From Streptomyces antibioticus (lineage in GTDB: Bacteria > Actinomycetota > Actinomycetes > Streptomycetales > Streptomycetaceae): a DNA stretch of 64,000 bases. Location: the NCBI RefSeq assembly GCF_002019855.1, contig NZ_CM007717.1, positions 4,240,657 through 4,304,656 on the forward strand, in the 5' to 3' direction. The notes beneath the pieces were generated by a model that worked only from the letters and a program-made list of their open reading frames with translations, made no database searches and was not told the origin of the DNA. Each line of letters begins with the position of its first letter. Positions within the stretch are counted from its first letter, which is position 1. This document shows, piece by piece, positions 8,393 through 18,227 of the stretch. The translations under genes were made by a program, and so were the position numbers.

Positions 8393-8753
8393 GTCGTGAC
8401 CTCACCCCCTCCCCGTCTCGGTCGCCCGGCTCTTCCCGGTCGTGCTCACTCCCCCACTGTGGCACCCGCCACTGACATCGCAATGCCGGTGGGCCAAGTG
8501 CCGGAACGCTTGCGCCGCACCCTAGTTGGCACTCCGGCCCCCGTCAGCCGGATGGGGCAGCGCTCACTCGATGGAATGGCTTTGGGGAAAGGTGGGAGAC
8601 GCAGGGCAAGCATCAGGCCCCGGATTTCCCGGGGATCCGCTGCGGAATCCCCCGGTGCTCCGGGGCCTGGAAAGTGCCTGGTGAGGCGGGTGATGCAGAG
8701 GAGGCGGGCTGGACGGCGATCCCGCGTGGGTCACACGCCGACCGCGGCCGGGG
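8393..8753. other. purD downstream spacer
   Basis: 360 bp between purD and the next leftward gene, with no convincing gene in either strand. The left half presumably holds the promoter of the membrane protein gene. The right half holds the purD terminator-like structure described separately. Confidence 0.5.
8614..8669 (-). terminator. complex hairpin downstream of purD
   Basis: An outer perfect 11-bp inverted repeat, CAGGCCCCGGA at 8614 and its complement at 8659-8669, encloses an inner GGATCCGC/GCGGAATCC-type hairpin. It lies 85 bp past the purD stop and is likely its terminator. Confidence 0.55.
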
Positions 8754-10007
<1,254 letters not shown>

Positions 10008-10126
10008 GGGGCCAGCCTATCGGCAGGCGGCGGGGCGGGTTTGTGCGGGATGCCGAGGGGACGGGGCCTGTGTTGCCGTAGAAAGCTACGAAAGGGCTCG
10101 GCGGGCTACCCGTCGCCCGTCGCCCG

Positions 10127-12460
10127 TCACTCGTTGGTGAACTCCTCCACGACCGTCGCGCCCAGTTCGCGGACGATCAGCTCGCGGCCGGAGAGGGCCG
10201 ACTCGTTGAGGTCCGGGTCGTCGTCCTCGGGGATGTCGTCCTCGGGGGCGACCGGTTCCGGGGCGGCGGGGCGCGAGGGTGCGGCGGCGGGCGCGGGGCC
10301 GGACGCCGCGGCAGAGGGCTGCGGTGCGGGTCTACTCGGGGCCGGGGTGTGGGAGGCGCTGGGGCCCGAGGGGTGGGGTGCCGCCGGGGCACCCCCGGCA
10401 CCGCCCTGGGCGGTGCCGGGGGTGCCGTAGCCACCGGGGGCGCCGTAGCCGCCGGGGCCGCCCGGGGTGCCGCCACCGCCGCCGAAGCCGCCGGAACCGC
10501 CGGACGGCGCGGGGGCCGAGCCGCCGGACGGGTCGACGACCGCCTCGATCTTCCACTGCACGCTGAACTGCTCGGCCAGCGCCTGGCGCAGCACTTCCTC
10601 ACTGCCGCTGCTGGCGAAGTTGTCGCGGGCGCCCGCGTTGACGAAGCCGATCTGGAGGGTGGTGCCGTCGAAGCCGGCCACGTGGGCGTTCTGGCTGAGG
10701 AGGATCCAGGTGAAGCGGCGGCGGTTCTTGACGGCTTCCAGGATGTTGGGCCAGAGCGCGCGCGGGTCGGGGCCGCCGGTGGGGGGTGCGTAGCCGGAGG
10801 GGGCGGGGGCCGGGGCGCCGGGTGCGGCGGCGGGCGCCGGTGCCGGGGTCGCGGGTGGGGCCGGGGGCCGGGGGCCGCTGCCCGCGGGCGTGGCCGTGGG
10901 CCAGCCGCCGGGCCTGCGAGCGCCGCTGCCGCCGCCCGAGCCTGCGGCGGTGGGGGTGGGCCAGGAGCCGGGGGCGGGTTCGGGCGTGGGCGCGGGGGCG
11001 GGGGCGACCGGCTCGACGGGTTGCGGGGCGGGAGCCGCGACCGGGGCAGGCGCCGGCGCTGGGGATGAAGGGGCCGAGGGAGACGAGGGAGACGAAGGAC
11101 CGGCCGCGGGCCCCCGCACGGCGGCCCGCGCGGCGGCGGCCCCTCCCCCGGGCGGAATGGCCTGCGCCTGCGAACCTGAAACCGCACCCGCACCCGCACC
11201 CGCACCCGCGCTCCCGGCATGCGCGTCGGGCCCCGGCACGTACCCCATGGCCGGCATACCCGCACCAGCCGGCATACCCGCACCGGCGCTCGCGGAGAAG
11301 TTCACGCCGCGCTCGATGCGGTCGAGGCGGGCCATGACGGAGCGCTCGTCGCCGTAGGCGGCGGGGAGCAGGACGCGGGCACAGATCAGTTCGAGCTGGA
11401 GGCGGGGCGAGGTGGCGCCGCGCATCTCGGTGAGCCCCTCGTTGACGATGTCGGCGGCGCGGCTCAGCTCGGCGGCGCCGAAGACGCCGGCCTGGGCCTG
11501 CATGCGCTCGATGACGTCGGCGGGGGCGTCGATGAGGCCCTTCTCGGCGGCGTCCGGCACGGCGGCGAGGATGACGAGGTCGCGCAGCCGCTCCAGCAGG
11601 TCGGCGACGAAGCGGCGGGGGTCGTTGCCGCCCTCGATGATGCGGTCCACGATCTCGAAGGCGGCGGAGCCGTCCCCCGTGGCGAACGCCTCGACGACGG
11701 AGTCGAGCAGCGACGCCTCCGTATATCCGAGGAGGGAGGTGGCCATGGCGTAGGTCACACCGGCCTCGGTCGCGCCGGCGAGCAGCTGGTCCATGACGGA
11801 CATGGAGTCACGCACGGACCCGGCCCCCGACCGCACGACCAGCGGAAGCACGCCGTCCTCGACGGGGATGTCCTCCTTCTGGCACACCTCACCGAGGTAG
11901 TCGCGCAGCGTCCCCGGCGGCACGAGCCGGAACGGGTAGTGGTGGGTCCGGGAGCGGATGGTCCCGATGACCTTCTCGGGCTCGGTGGTGGCGAAGATGA
12001 ACTTGAGATGCTCCGGCGGCTCCTCGACGACCTTGAGCAGCGCGTTGAAGCCGGCCGACGTGACCATGTGGGCCTCGTCGATGATGTAGATCTTGTAGCG
12101 GCTGCGGGCGGGCCCGAAGAACGCCTTCTCGCGCAGGTCACGGGCGTCATCGACACCACCATGAGATGCGGCGTCGATCTCGATGACATCGATGGAGCCC
12201 GGGCCGTTGCGCGCGAGGTCCTGGCAGGACTGGCACTCGCCGCAGGGGGTCGGGGTGGGGCCGTTCTCGCAGTTCAGGCAGCGTGCGAGGATGCGCGCGC
12301 TGGTCGTCTTGCCGCATCCTCGTGGCCCGCTGAACAGGTACGCGTGATTGACCCGGTTGTTCCGCAGCGCCTGCTGCAACGGGTCGGTGACATGCTCCTG
12401 CCCGATGACCTCGGCGAACGACTCCGGGCGATAACGGCGGTACAGCGCGAGAGACGACAC
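10127..12460 (-). CDS. dnaX: DNA polymerase III subunits gamma and tau
   Basis: Clamp-loader subunit, 777 residues from GTG 12460 (VSSLALYRRYRPESFAEVIGQ, the universal DnaX start). The frame stays open upstream across the SRP RNA, but that is not coding. Residues about 40-50 hold the P-loop GPRGCGKTTS, followed by a zinc-binding Cys set (CLNC...CGECQSC), the DExx-type IDEAHM and the sensor IFATTEPEKV. From about residue 420 a long Pro/Ala/Gly-rich linker is interrupted by a compact domain near residues 605-670 (LWPNILEAVKNRRRFTWILLSQ), then an acidic EDDIPEDDDPDLNESALSG tail. I saw no slippery sequence that would suggest a programmed gamma frameshift. Confidence 0.96.
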   Translation of the reverse strand: MSSLALYRRYRPESFAEVIGQEHVTDPLQQALRNNRVNHAYLFSGPRGCGKTTSARILARCLNCENGPTPTPCGECQSCQDLARNGPGSIDVIEIDAASHGGVDDARDLREKAFFGPARSRYKIYIIDEAHMVTSAGFNALLKVVEEPPEHLKFIFATTEPEKVIGTIRSRTHHYPFRLVPPGTLRDYLGEVCQKEDIPVEDGVLPLVVRSGAGSVRDSMSVMDQLLAGATEAGVTYAMATSLLGYTEASLLDSVVEAFATGDGSAAFEIVDRIIEGGNDPRRFVADLLERLRDLVILAAVPDAAEKGLIDAPADVIERMQAQAGVFGAAELSRAADIVNEGLTEMRGATSPRLQLELICARVLLPAAYGDERSVMARLDRIERGVNFSASAGAGMPAGAGMPAMGYVPGPDAHAGSAGAGAGAGAVSGSQAQAIPPGGGAAAARAAVRGPAAGPSSPSSPSAPSSPAPAPAPVAAPAPQPVEPVAPAPAPTPEPAPGSWPTPTAAGSGGGSGARRPGGWPTATPAGSGPRPPAPPATPAPAPAAAPGAPAPAPSGYAPPTGGPDPRALWPNILEAVKNRRRFTWILLSQNAHVAGFDGTTLQIGFVNAGARDNFASSGSEEVLRQALAEQFSVQWKIEAVVDPSGGSAPAPSGGSGGFGGGGGTPGGPGGYGAPGGYGTPGTAQGGAGGAPAAPHPSGPSASHTPAPSRPAPQPSAAASGPAPAAAPSRPAAPEPVAPEDDIPEDDDPDLNESALSGRELIVRELGATVVEEFTNE

Positions 12461-12528
12461 GCCTACGAGGTTATAGGCGCCCACTGACAAACCCAGCCCG
12501 CGTGGACGCAGCCCCCGTGAACGCAGGC

Positions 12529-12614
12529 GCCCCCCACGCACCCGCCAGAGCCGACCTACCCTTGCTGCCTTCCGGCCCTGGGGGAGTTCAGTCAGATAGC
12601 GCCGCGTGAGGGGC
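12529..12614 (-). ncRNA. ffs: small SRP RNA (4.5S-type)
   Basis: Read on the minus strand it contains GGGCCGGAAGGCAGCAAGGG, the conserved GGAA-tetraloop domain that binds Ffh. The ends pair over 11 bp (GCCCCTCACGC with GCGTGGGGGGC, one G-U pair), giving a single hairpin of about 86 nt. Its position directly upstream of dnaX is the usual one in actinobacteria. The exact ends are inferred from the pairing. Confidence 0.9.
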
Positions 12615-12690
12615 TGCGCAAACAGTACCTGATGCGGGGGGCGGCGAACGAGTTCGCGAGCACTCCTCAACGTCTTGTATTGTTTGCCGC

Positions 12691-12775
12691 GGAGGATTCG
12701 CCTAGAGGCCTAGGGCGCACGCTTGGAAAGCGTGTTGGGGGCAACCCCTCACGAGTTCGAATCTCGTATCCTCCG
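12691..12775 (+). tRNA. tRNA-Ser (GGA)
   Basis: Class II tRNA of 85 nt. Acceptor GGAGGAT pairs with ATCCTCC. The anticodon stem-loop ACGCTTGGAAAGCGT carries GGA. The variable arm is GTTGGGGGCAACCCCTC and the T arm is CGAGTTCGAATCTCG. The genome also encodes CCA at 12776-12778. A TATTGT -10-like element lies at 12678-12683. Confidence 0.96.
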
Positions 12776-12797
12776 CCAGTGCCTCACCGGGCACGAT

Positions 12798-12835
12798 GTC
12801 GAAGGGCCCCACCGTTCGCGGTGGGGCCCTTCGAC
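12798..12835 (+). terminator. terminator after tRNA-Ser(GGA)
   Basis: A perfect 17-bp stem beginning GTCGAAGGGCCCCACCG, with a TTCG tetraloop. It lies 20 bp after the tRNA and is one of the strongest hairpins in the window. Confidence 0.85.
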
Positions 12836-13130
12836 GTGTCCATGGTGGATTCTTCCTGGCCGGTCTGAGCCTCGTGAGTCAGTCGGACACCAAGGCAAGA
12901 GGTGATCGTCACACTCGTCTCCCGGGCGGGCGGGGACGATCACGCTCTTCCCTGTTCTGCACGGACGTGTACGACTGGGTTGCCGAAACCTTCATGGACA
13001 TGCGGCGGCCGGTGTTCCTCAGCGGGCGGGGACGAAGATCCGGCGTACCGCCGGTTCGTCGTCTGCCCCAGGACGTCCCGCCCGGCAGGCTGTGACCGGC
13101 TGCTCGTGTCCGACCGCTCCCCATCGGACG
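12836..13130. other. gene-free stretch downstream of tRNA-Ser(GGA)
   Basis: About 300 bp of mixed composition. Short open frames exist on both strands but none has a ribosome site, codon bias or recognisable motif. Confidence 0.5.
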
Positions 13131-13161
13131 GCCGAAGGGGCCCACCAGTGGCCCCTTCGGC
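13131..13161 (-). terminator. terminator of the small LuxR gene
   Basis: A perfect 12-bp stem, GCCGAAGGGGCC and its complement, with a 7-nt loop. It sits 13 bp past the stop codon of the minus-strand LuxR-type gene. Confidence 0.75.
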
Positions 13162-13173
13162 ATTCGGAGGGAG

Positions 13174-13458
13174 CTAGCAGGTACAGTCCGCGTCTGCGCA
13201 CAGCGCGTCATGGACGAGGACGGCCAGCACCGCCGTCTGCAAGCGGGTCTGGTGCCCCAGCTTCTCGATGATCCGCGCTATGTGCGCTTTCACCGTCCGC
13301 TCGGAGATGCGCAGTTCGTTCGCGAGCCGACGATTGCCCAGGCCCGTACCGAGCAGAAGGAAGACTTCCTTCTCACGGTCCGTCAGATGGTCCACTCTGA
13401 CGGATCCGTGTACCGGTTCAGCACCCAGGCGTCGGTAGGCACACGTCGACATCGTCAT
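13174..13458 (-). CDS. stand-alone LuxR-type helix-turn-helix protein
   Basis: 94 residues from ATG 13458 with a GGAAGGAT ribosome site. Almost the whole protein is a GerE/LuxR DNA-binding domain: LTDREKEVFLLLGTGLGNRRLANELRISERTVKAHIARIIEKLG (residues about 25-68). There is no receiver or ligand-binding domain. Cysteines cluster at the ends (Cys6 and a C-x-x-x-x-C-x-C tail, CADADCTC), so a metal or redox input is possible but unproven. It has its own terminator and appears monocistronic. Single-domain LuxR proteins of this size are common accessory regulators in Streptomyces. Confidence 0.85.
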   Translation of the reverse strand: MTMSTCAYRRLGAEPVHGSVRVDHLTDREKEVFLLLGTGLGNRRLANELRISERTVKAHIARIIEKLGHQTRLQTAVLAVLVHDALCADADCTC

Positions 13459-13581
13459 GAAAGATCCTTCCCGCCCCCGCGTTCCCAGCAGAGCCCCGTG
13501 CCCCGAGTACGGCGGTGGTCATGGATCACCCTAGTCATCGCCTCTGACGGTGAACTCGATTTGATTACCGGCTCGTTACCC

Positions 13582-13627
13582 AAACTGGGGCAGGGGCTCC
13601 GCACGCGCCGCGCCCCTGCCCCAGTTT
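13582..13627 (-). terminator. terminator of the ricin-lectin gene
   Basis: A perfect 16-bp stem, AAACTGGGGCAGGGGC at 13582 and its complement at 13612-13627, placed 27 bp past the lectin gene stop. The A/T ends make it usable from both strands. Confidence 0.75.
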
Positions 13628-13653
13628 CCGTTCAGAGCGTCCTGAACAGGGTG

Positions 13654-14172
13654 TCAAGAAGTGCCCCACTCCTGGGCCTTACGCTTCGCGGTGCTCTCGC
13701 CGCAGGCGGTGATCGTGGCCTTCTGGCCGAGCGTCGAGCCGGCCTCGGTCAGACACTTCTTGGCCCACTTGCTGTGGATCTTGCTGTTGGCCAGGTACCA
13801 CTGCTGGGTCTTGGACGAGGCGTTGCACGGCCGCTGTGTGACGACGGTGCCGCTGCTCGTGGCGGAGATGCCCAGGCACTTCGCCGACTTCTTGTTCTTG
13901 ATCGTGTAGATCCCGGCGGACGTCCCCTTGAGCGTCCACTTCTGGTCCGACCCCGAGGTGCACTTCTTCTGCACGACCGGGGCGTTGTTCGCGGTCTTGC
14001 CGTTCATGGAGAGGCAGATCCCCGTCGGACCCCACACCTTTTCCAGCCGTACGTTGTTGTACGCGCTCGCCGTCACATCAGCCGCGGGCGCAGCGCCCGC
14101 CGGCAGGGCCGAGGCCGCGATCATCGTCGCAGCAGCACCGGCCAGCACAAGCACCTTGGCGGTTTTGAGCAT
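13654..14172 (-). CDS. secreted ricin-type beta-trefoil lectin
   Basis: 172 residues from ATG 14172 (AAGGGGA ribosome site). The N-terminus MLKTAKVLVLAGAAATMIAASALPAGAAPA is a Sec signal peptide with a likely cleavage after an Ala near residue 28. The mature part is one beta-trefoil with three Q-x-W-type repeats: GSDQKWTLK, SSKTQQWYL and KRKAQEWGT, each preceded by a cysteine-containing CL or CG segment. Such domains bind galactose- or xylan-type sugars (family knowledge). There is no attached catalytic domain, so it is probably a free secreted lectin. Confidence 0.85.
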   Translation of the reverse strand: MLKTAKVLVLAGAAATMIAASALPAGAAPAADVTASAYNNVRLEKVWGPTGICLSMNGKTANNAPVVQKKCTSGSDQKWTLKGTSAGIYTIKNKKSAKCLGISATSSGTVVTQRPCNASSKTQQWYLANSKIHSKWAKKCLTEAGSTLGQKATITACGESTAKRKAQEWGTS

Positions 14173-14349
14173 GGCGAAATTCCCCTTATGGGCCAGAGAG
14201 CGAGTTGGCCACGACAGGGTAGGCAGGGCGTTTCCGTGCGCACAGCGTCCATAAGGGAGGTGTCCACAAGGCCAGTTGAGCAGCGGCGTATTGTTCAGTA
14301 CGACCAGCAGGCAGTGTTGTCCAAGCGCACAATCGGGGGTACGTCCGGC

Positions 14350-14844
14350 ATGGCCCGTCCATCCCGCAGGCTCAGGCTCGGCCTTGGTTTCACGGTCGCC
14401 GCCGTCGTGCTCACGGGCGTCATTGTGGCCCACGAACTGGGCTCTCCGACCCGTGGCGTCGAGCAGGCACCCCATGCCGACGCTCCGGCCTGTGCGGACA
14501 TCGCCGAGGGCTACCCGGCGGCGCTGGACGGGCACGAGCTCGCGGACACGGGCGTGCCGGGCGTCGCCGTATGGGGAGACCAGTCCGTGGTTCTGCGCTG
14601 TGGGCTGGAGCCGCCCGCTCCGACCACCGACCTGTGTGTGACCGTCGACAGTGTGGACTGGGTCTACCGGCAGGACGAGTCAGGTGACGGCCGCAAAGTG
14701 ATCATCACCTACGGGCGCGACCCCGCCGTCGAAGTCGCCTTCGACGCCCAGGACACCGCTGTCGACAGGGCGTTGGTCGAGCTGAGCCGCATCGTCCGGC
14801 CGATCCGCCAGCGCAACCACTGCGTCGACTCCACCGGCGGCTGA
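14350..14844 (+). CDS. DUF3515 family membrane-anchored or secreted protein
   Basis: 164 residues from ATG 14350. An N-terminal hydrophobic helix (FTVAAVVLTGVIVA, about residues 14-28) acts as anchor or signal. The rest matches the DUF3515 pattern: APACADIAEGYPAALDGHELADTG, VLRCGLEPP and DSVDWVYR, with four conserved cysteines. The function of this actinobacterial family is unknown. It lies divergent from the lectin gene and 30 bp before the thioredoxin-like gene. The frame is open far upstream, but without coding character. Confidence 0.7.
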   Translation: MARPSRRLRLGLGFTVAAVVLTGVIVAHELGSPTRGVEQAPHADAPACADIAEGYPAALDGHELADTGVPGVAVWGDQSVVLRCGLEPPAPTTDLCVTVDSVDWVYRQDESGDGRKVIITYGRDPAVEVAFDAQDTAVDRALVELSRIVRPIRQRNHCVDSTGG

Positions 14845-14874
14845 CCCCACGCCGGACCCCGCGGAGGAACCAGC

Positions 14875-15690
14875 ATGAAACGCCCGCCTGCCCGCGTCTA
14901 CGTCCCCGTCCTGGCCGCCCTCGTCGGCGCCGGTGCGCTCGTCGGCGTGGCTGTCTCCGGGGACGGCCCTCACGGCTCCCCGGGCCGTCACCGTGGCGCG
15001 GACGGAGCGCTCACGATCGACGCCGCGCACCGTCCCACCGCACCGGATCTCGCCGGCACCGACACCGACGGACGCCCTGTGAGCCTCGCCGATCACAAGG
15101 GCAAGACGGTCGTGGTCAACGTATGGGCCTCCTGGTGCGGGCCCTGCCGCGAGGAAGCCCCCGCGCTGTCGCGCTTTCACGAAAGAACGAGGGGCCAGGG
15201 CGTCGTGGTCCTGGGCCTGAACGAGGACGACTCCGCCGGCGCGGCCCGCGATTTCGCCCGCGAGTTCCACTTGCCCTATCCCAGCGTCCTGGACCCCGGC
15301 GGAAAGCGGTTCCGTGCCGTGGCCGAGGGCTTGACGACCACGCAGGGCCTGCCCGCCACGTTCGTCATCGACCCGCGCGGACGGGTCGCCGCGGCGGTCT
15401 CCGGCCCCGTCGACGAGAAGCGCCTGACCGCGCTGGTCGCCGCCGCCAGGACCGGCACCGGCCCTTCCCAGCCATGGTCCGCTGCCAAGCGGTTCAACGA
15501 CGTCACCGGCCGCACCGCAGGCGCGGACGGTGTGCAGAAAAGGAGCGACAGACTTCTGGGGGACAATCCGGAATCACGCTCTTCACGACCGGAATCACGC
15601 TCTTCGCGAAGCGGGAAACCCTGCCGAGGGAGTTATCCGAAGAATGCGGTTTACTTTCCATGCCCGGTCGTTCACATCGACTCGCAGTGA
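14875..15690 (+). CDS. TlpA-like thioredoxin-fold protein
   Basis: 271 residues from ATG 14875 (GGAGGAA ribosome site). The N-terminal helix VYVPVLAALVGAGALVGVAVSG anchors it outside the membrane. The domain has FxxxDxxGxxVSLADHKGKTVVVNVWASWCGPC with the WCGPC redox motif near residue 86, then GVVVLGLNEDD and LPATFVIDPRG, typical of TlpA/ResA thiol reductases. After about residue 195 the normal fold should end, but a 70-residue Arg/Ser-rich tail continues. It is encoded partly by a 17-bp direct repeat (15568-15605) and may be an accidental extension over the next promoter. Confidence 0.85.
   Translation: MKRPPARVYVPVLAALVGAGALVGVAVSGDGPHGSPGRHRGADGALTIDAAHRPTAPDLAGTDTDGRPVSLADHKGKTVVVNVWASWCGPCREEAPALSRFHERTRGQGVVVLGLNEDDSAGAARDFAREFHLPYPSVLDPGGKRFRAVAEGLTTTQGLPATFVIDPRGRVAAAVSGPVDEKRLTALVAAARTGTGPSQPWSAAKRFNDVTGRTAGADGVQKRSDRLLGDNPESRSSRPESRSSRSGKPCRGSYPKNAVYFPCPVVHIDSQ
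15568..15605 (+). repeat. 17-bp direct repeat in the thioredoxin gene tail
   Basis: CCGGAATCACGCTCTTC occurs at 15568-15584 and again at 15589-15605, 21 bp apart. It overlaps the unusual C-terminal tail and lies about 100 bp before the next start, so it could be a regulatory site for the following gene. Confidence 0.7.
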
Positions 15691-15700
15691 GGAAATCGAC

Positions 15701-15964
15701 ATGACCGACGGAACCGCACCCACTGACAGCCCCGCGACCCTCTACGGCCCGGTCTCTCTCGTGCTCGGTGTGGTCGCCACCGTCACCGCCGCGCTGTCCG
15801 GCTTCATCGGCATCGCGATCCCGCTGCTGGCCGGCGCCCTCGCCGTCACCTTCGGTCTGCTCGGCCTCGGCCGCCGGCTGAACCGGGGACTCAGCGCATT
15901 CGGCGTGGCGACGGGGTCGCTGGGCGTCCTCTACCCGGTGTTCCTGGTCGCGCTGCTCACCTGA
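15701..15964 (+). CDS. small membrane protein, DUF4190-like layout
   Basis: 87 residues from ATG 15701, preceded by GTGAGGA. A hydrophilic start (MTDGTAPTDSPATLYG) leads into helices at about residues 18-40, 42-54 and 66-86, separated by a GLGRRLNRG loop. The pattern of a short polar start, two or three helices and a GLGR loop resembles small DUF4190-type membrane proteins. The function is unknown. Confidence 0.65.
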   Translation: MTDGTAPTDSPATLYGPVSLVLGVVATVTAALSGFIGIAIPLLAGALAVTFGLLGLGRRLNRGLSAFGVATGSLGVLYPVFLVALLT

Positions 15965-16078
15965 CCTCCCTTTCGGGCAATGCCCCCAAGTGCACTGCCC
16001 CTAGAGTCACTTACGCCTCAATTCACCCTCTTCTAGTGTCTTTCCCACGGAACGGCAAAGACCGAAGGGGGAACTCTC

Positions 16079-17248
16079 TTGCTGCTCTCGCGTTCGATCA
16101 AGGTGGCCGGCCTGGCGGTGGCACCGCTCGCGCTGGTGACGACCGCCTTTCACACGACCGCTTCCGCCGACCAGCAACCAGCGCCCGTCACCCCGGCGTT
16201 CTCGGTGTCGGCGCTCGCCGCGCACACGTTGGCCGACGTGTCCGGCGTGGGTGCGGACAGCGCCACCGGCAGGACGCTCACGGCGCAGGGTTTCGGAGTC
16301 GTGAGGGCCGAGTCGGGCGAGAAGGCGGTCGTCGACACCTCCATGGCCCGGGAAGGCATCACCTCGGCATCGGGCGACGGCTTCGTCGAACTGTCCTGGC
16401 GCGGCTACACCAAGGACGCGCGCTACGTGATCACCCGGGACGGCGCCGAGGTGGCCTCACTCGCCGCCGGTGTGACGTCGTACCGCGACACGAACGTCCG
16501 CCCGGGCACCGACTACGCATACCAGGTCGTACCGCTGTTGCCCAAGACGGGCGGCGAGGGCGCCCGGACGTACGGCATGAAGGTGTCCGTCCCGGCCTCC
16601 GGTTCCGCCGCCGCCCTCCGGCAGACGGCCGTCGACCGGGCGCAAGCGGCCGGCACCGCCTCCACCTCCACCGTGAGCTGGGTCGGCTTCATCCCGCAGA
16701 AGAAGATCGACGCCCCGCTCGCCGGCTGTGACTACGGGAGGAACTTCCAGTTCGGCGGCGACGGGCACACCGACTTCAACTGGAAGTCCGACAAGTACCG
16801 CTTCGCCCTGCACGCGACGGTCAACTGGAGTTCGAAGAAGGTCACCCCGAACAAGAGCATCCACCCGACCAAGGTCTACCGGAAGTCCGACGGCAAGCTC
16901 GTCAAGCAGAAGACGGCCAGCGCGAAGGACACGTACGCCAAGAAGCTCGGGTCCGGCAGCAACTACGTGGACGTGCGCATGGTCGTCCACGCCACCAACC
17001 CGTTCTGCAGCGGGCTCGGCGGCGTCAAGGGCGCGGCAGACGGCGCCCTGACCATGAATCTCACCAAGAGCGGCAACTACACCATCCGCTCCGGCAAGCA
17101 CCGACTGTTCCCGAACAACTACATCTACATCTACGACGGTGGAAAGGTGACGAACGTCTACAAGCGCTCCTACGCCAGCGTCGCGTGCCTGGTCGGTTCC
17201 GTCACCTGCCCCGAGGCCGATCTGACGGGCCGCTACGGTTCGTTCTGA
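16079..17248 (+). CDS. secreted protein of unknown function with Fn3-like segment
   Basis: 389 residues from TTG 16079; the AAGGGGGA site 7 nt upstream makes this start convincing. A signal peptide covers residues 1-31 (LAVAPLALVTTAFHTTASA). Residues about 95-180 (DGFVELSWRGYTKDARYVITRDG ... YRDTNVRPGTDYAYQVVPL) look like one fibronectin type III domain. The second half, rich in Lys, Tyr and Asn with four Cys, matches no family I know; it may be beta-rich. It is probably an extracellular protein. Confidence 0.7.
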   Translation: MLLSRSIKVAGLAVAPLALVTTAFHTTASADQQPAPVTPAFSVSALAAHTLADVSGVGADSATGRTLTAQGFGVVRAESGEKAVVDTSMAREGITSASGDGFVELSWRGYTKDARYVITRDGAEVASLAAGVTSYRDTNVRPGTDYAYQVVPLLPKTGGEGARTYGMKVSVPASGSAAALRQTAVDRAQAAGTASTSTVSWVGFIPQKKIDAPLAGCDYGRNFQFGGDGHTDFNWKSDKYRFALHATVNWSSKKVTPNKSIHPTKVYRKSDGKLVKQKTASAKDTYAKKLGSGSNYVDVRMVVHATNPFCSGLGGVKGAADGALTMNLTKSGNYTIRSGKHRLFPNNYIYIYDGGKVTNVYKRSYASVACLVGSVTCPEADLTGRYGSF

Positions 17249-17375
17249 CACCGTCGGCCGCCCTCCACGAAGCCGCACACCGGGCTGTCCGCCCGGGTGC
17301 GGTCGGGGGTCTGTCGTCGGAAGACGGGACCACCTCTCCCTCGCGACGGAGCCGACCCCCAGGCACACTCGAAGC

Positions 17376-18080
17376 GTGATCGTCGACCGCGCGTACGCGC
17401 ACCTCGCCTCGCTCGACGCGGAGGAATGGCCCTGGTCCGTGCCCTGTGTGCGGGAGCTTGTGGGTGATGGGTTGCGGTTCCGTAGTGCCGTGACCTTTCT
17501 GGTCGGGGAGAACGGGTCCGGGAAGTCGACGTTGGTCGAGGGGCTTGCCGAAGGGTTCGGGCTGGACTCGTGGGGTGGGTCGCACGACTGGCGGCACTCC
17601 AGTCATCGGCCCAGGTCGGCGTTGGGGGAGCGGGTCCGGTTCGACGCGGCGCCGGGTGGGCGGGCGATGTTGCGGAGCTGGGCCGCGCGGAAGGGGTTCT
17701 TCCTGCGGGCGGAGACGGCGTTGGACGCGCTGGACCGGGAGGGGTTCGCGCCCGATTCCGTCAGTCACGGTGAGGGCTTCCTCGCGGCGTTCCGGGGGAA
17801 GTTCCTCCAGCCGGGGCTGTATGTGCTGGACGAGCCGGAGGCGGCGCTCTCGTTCACCTCCTGCCTCGAACTGCTCGGTCATATCGACTCGTTGGTGAAG
17901 CAGGGCGGCCAGGTCATCTGCGCCACGCACTCCCCGCTGCTGACCGCGCTGCCCGGCGCGGACATCGTCGAGGTCGGTGACCACGGCATGCGCCGCGTCG
18001 CCTGGGAGAACCTCGCCCTCGTCGAGCACTGGCGGCGGTACCTCGACGATCCTCAGGCGTATCTGCGGCACATTCTTTGA
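17376..18080 (+). CDS. AAA-type ATPase (ABC-like, YbbL/SMC-hinge-less)
   Basis: 234 residues from GTG 17376. Walker A is FLVGENGSGKSTLVEGLAEGFG near residue 47. SHGEGFLAAFRGKF (about residue 135) is the signature-like segment, LYVLDEPEAALSFTSCLELL is Walker B with a D-loop, and VICATHSPLLTALPGADIVEV is the switch region. This is the compact AAA_21/ABC-like ATPase found as a free soluble protein in many actinobacteria. No nuclease or membrane partner is adjacent, so its role is unknown. Confidence 0.8.
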   Translation: MIVDRAYAHLASLDAEEWPWSVPCVRELVGDGLRFRSAVTFLVGENGSGKSTLVEGLAEGFGLDSWGGSHDWRHSSHRPRSALGERVRFDAAPGGRAMLRSWAARKGFFLRAETALDALDREGFAPDSVSHGEGFLAAFRGKFLQPGLYVLDEPEAALSFTSCLELLGHIDSLVKQGGQVICATHSPLLTALPGADIVEVGDHGMRRVAWENLALVEHWRRYLDDPQAYLRHIL

Positions 18081-18227
18081 CCTCCCGACTTCCCCCACCT
18101 CGTCTCACCTCATCTCACATCAGCCGTTCCGACGCCAACCTCCGCCCCGCTTCCCGTCGTTCATGTGGACTTCTCAGAATCTGGCCGTCCCGAGCATGAA
18201 CACCCTTGCCAAACGCGGGAGTTGAGC

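Noticed and set aside
10127..12460. Programmed frameshift in dnaX giving a separate gamma subunit
   Set aside because: No A-rich slippery heptamer was seen; the G+C-rich linker continues in one frame.
12836..13130. Small genes in both strands behind tRNA-Ser(GGA)
   Set aside because: No ribosome site, no codon bias and no motif.
13210..14349. Upstream extension of the DUF3515 gene to 544 residues
   Set aside because: It would run antisense through the LuxR and lectin genes and has no homology features; ATG 14350 fits the family length.
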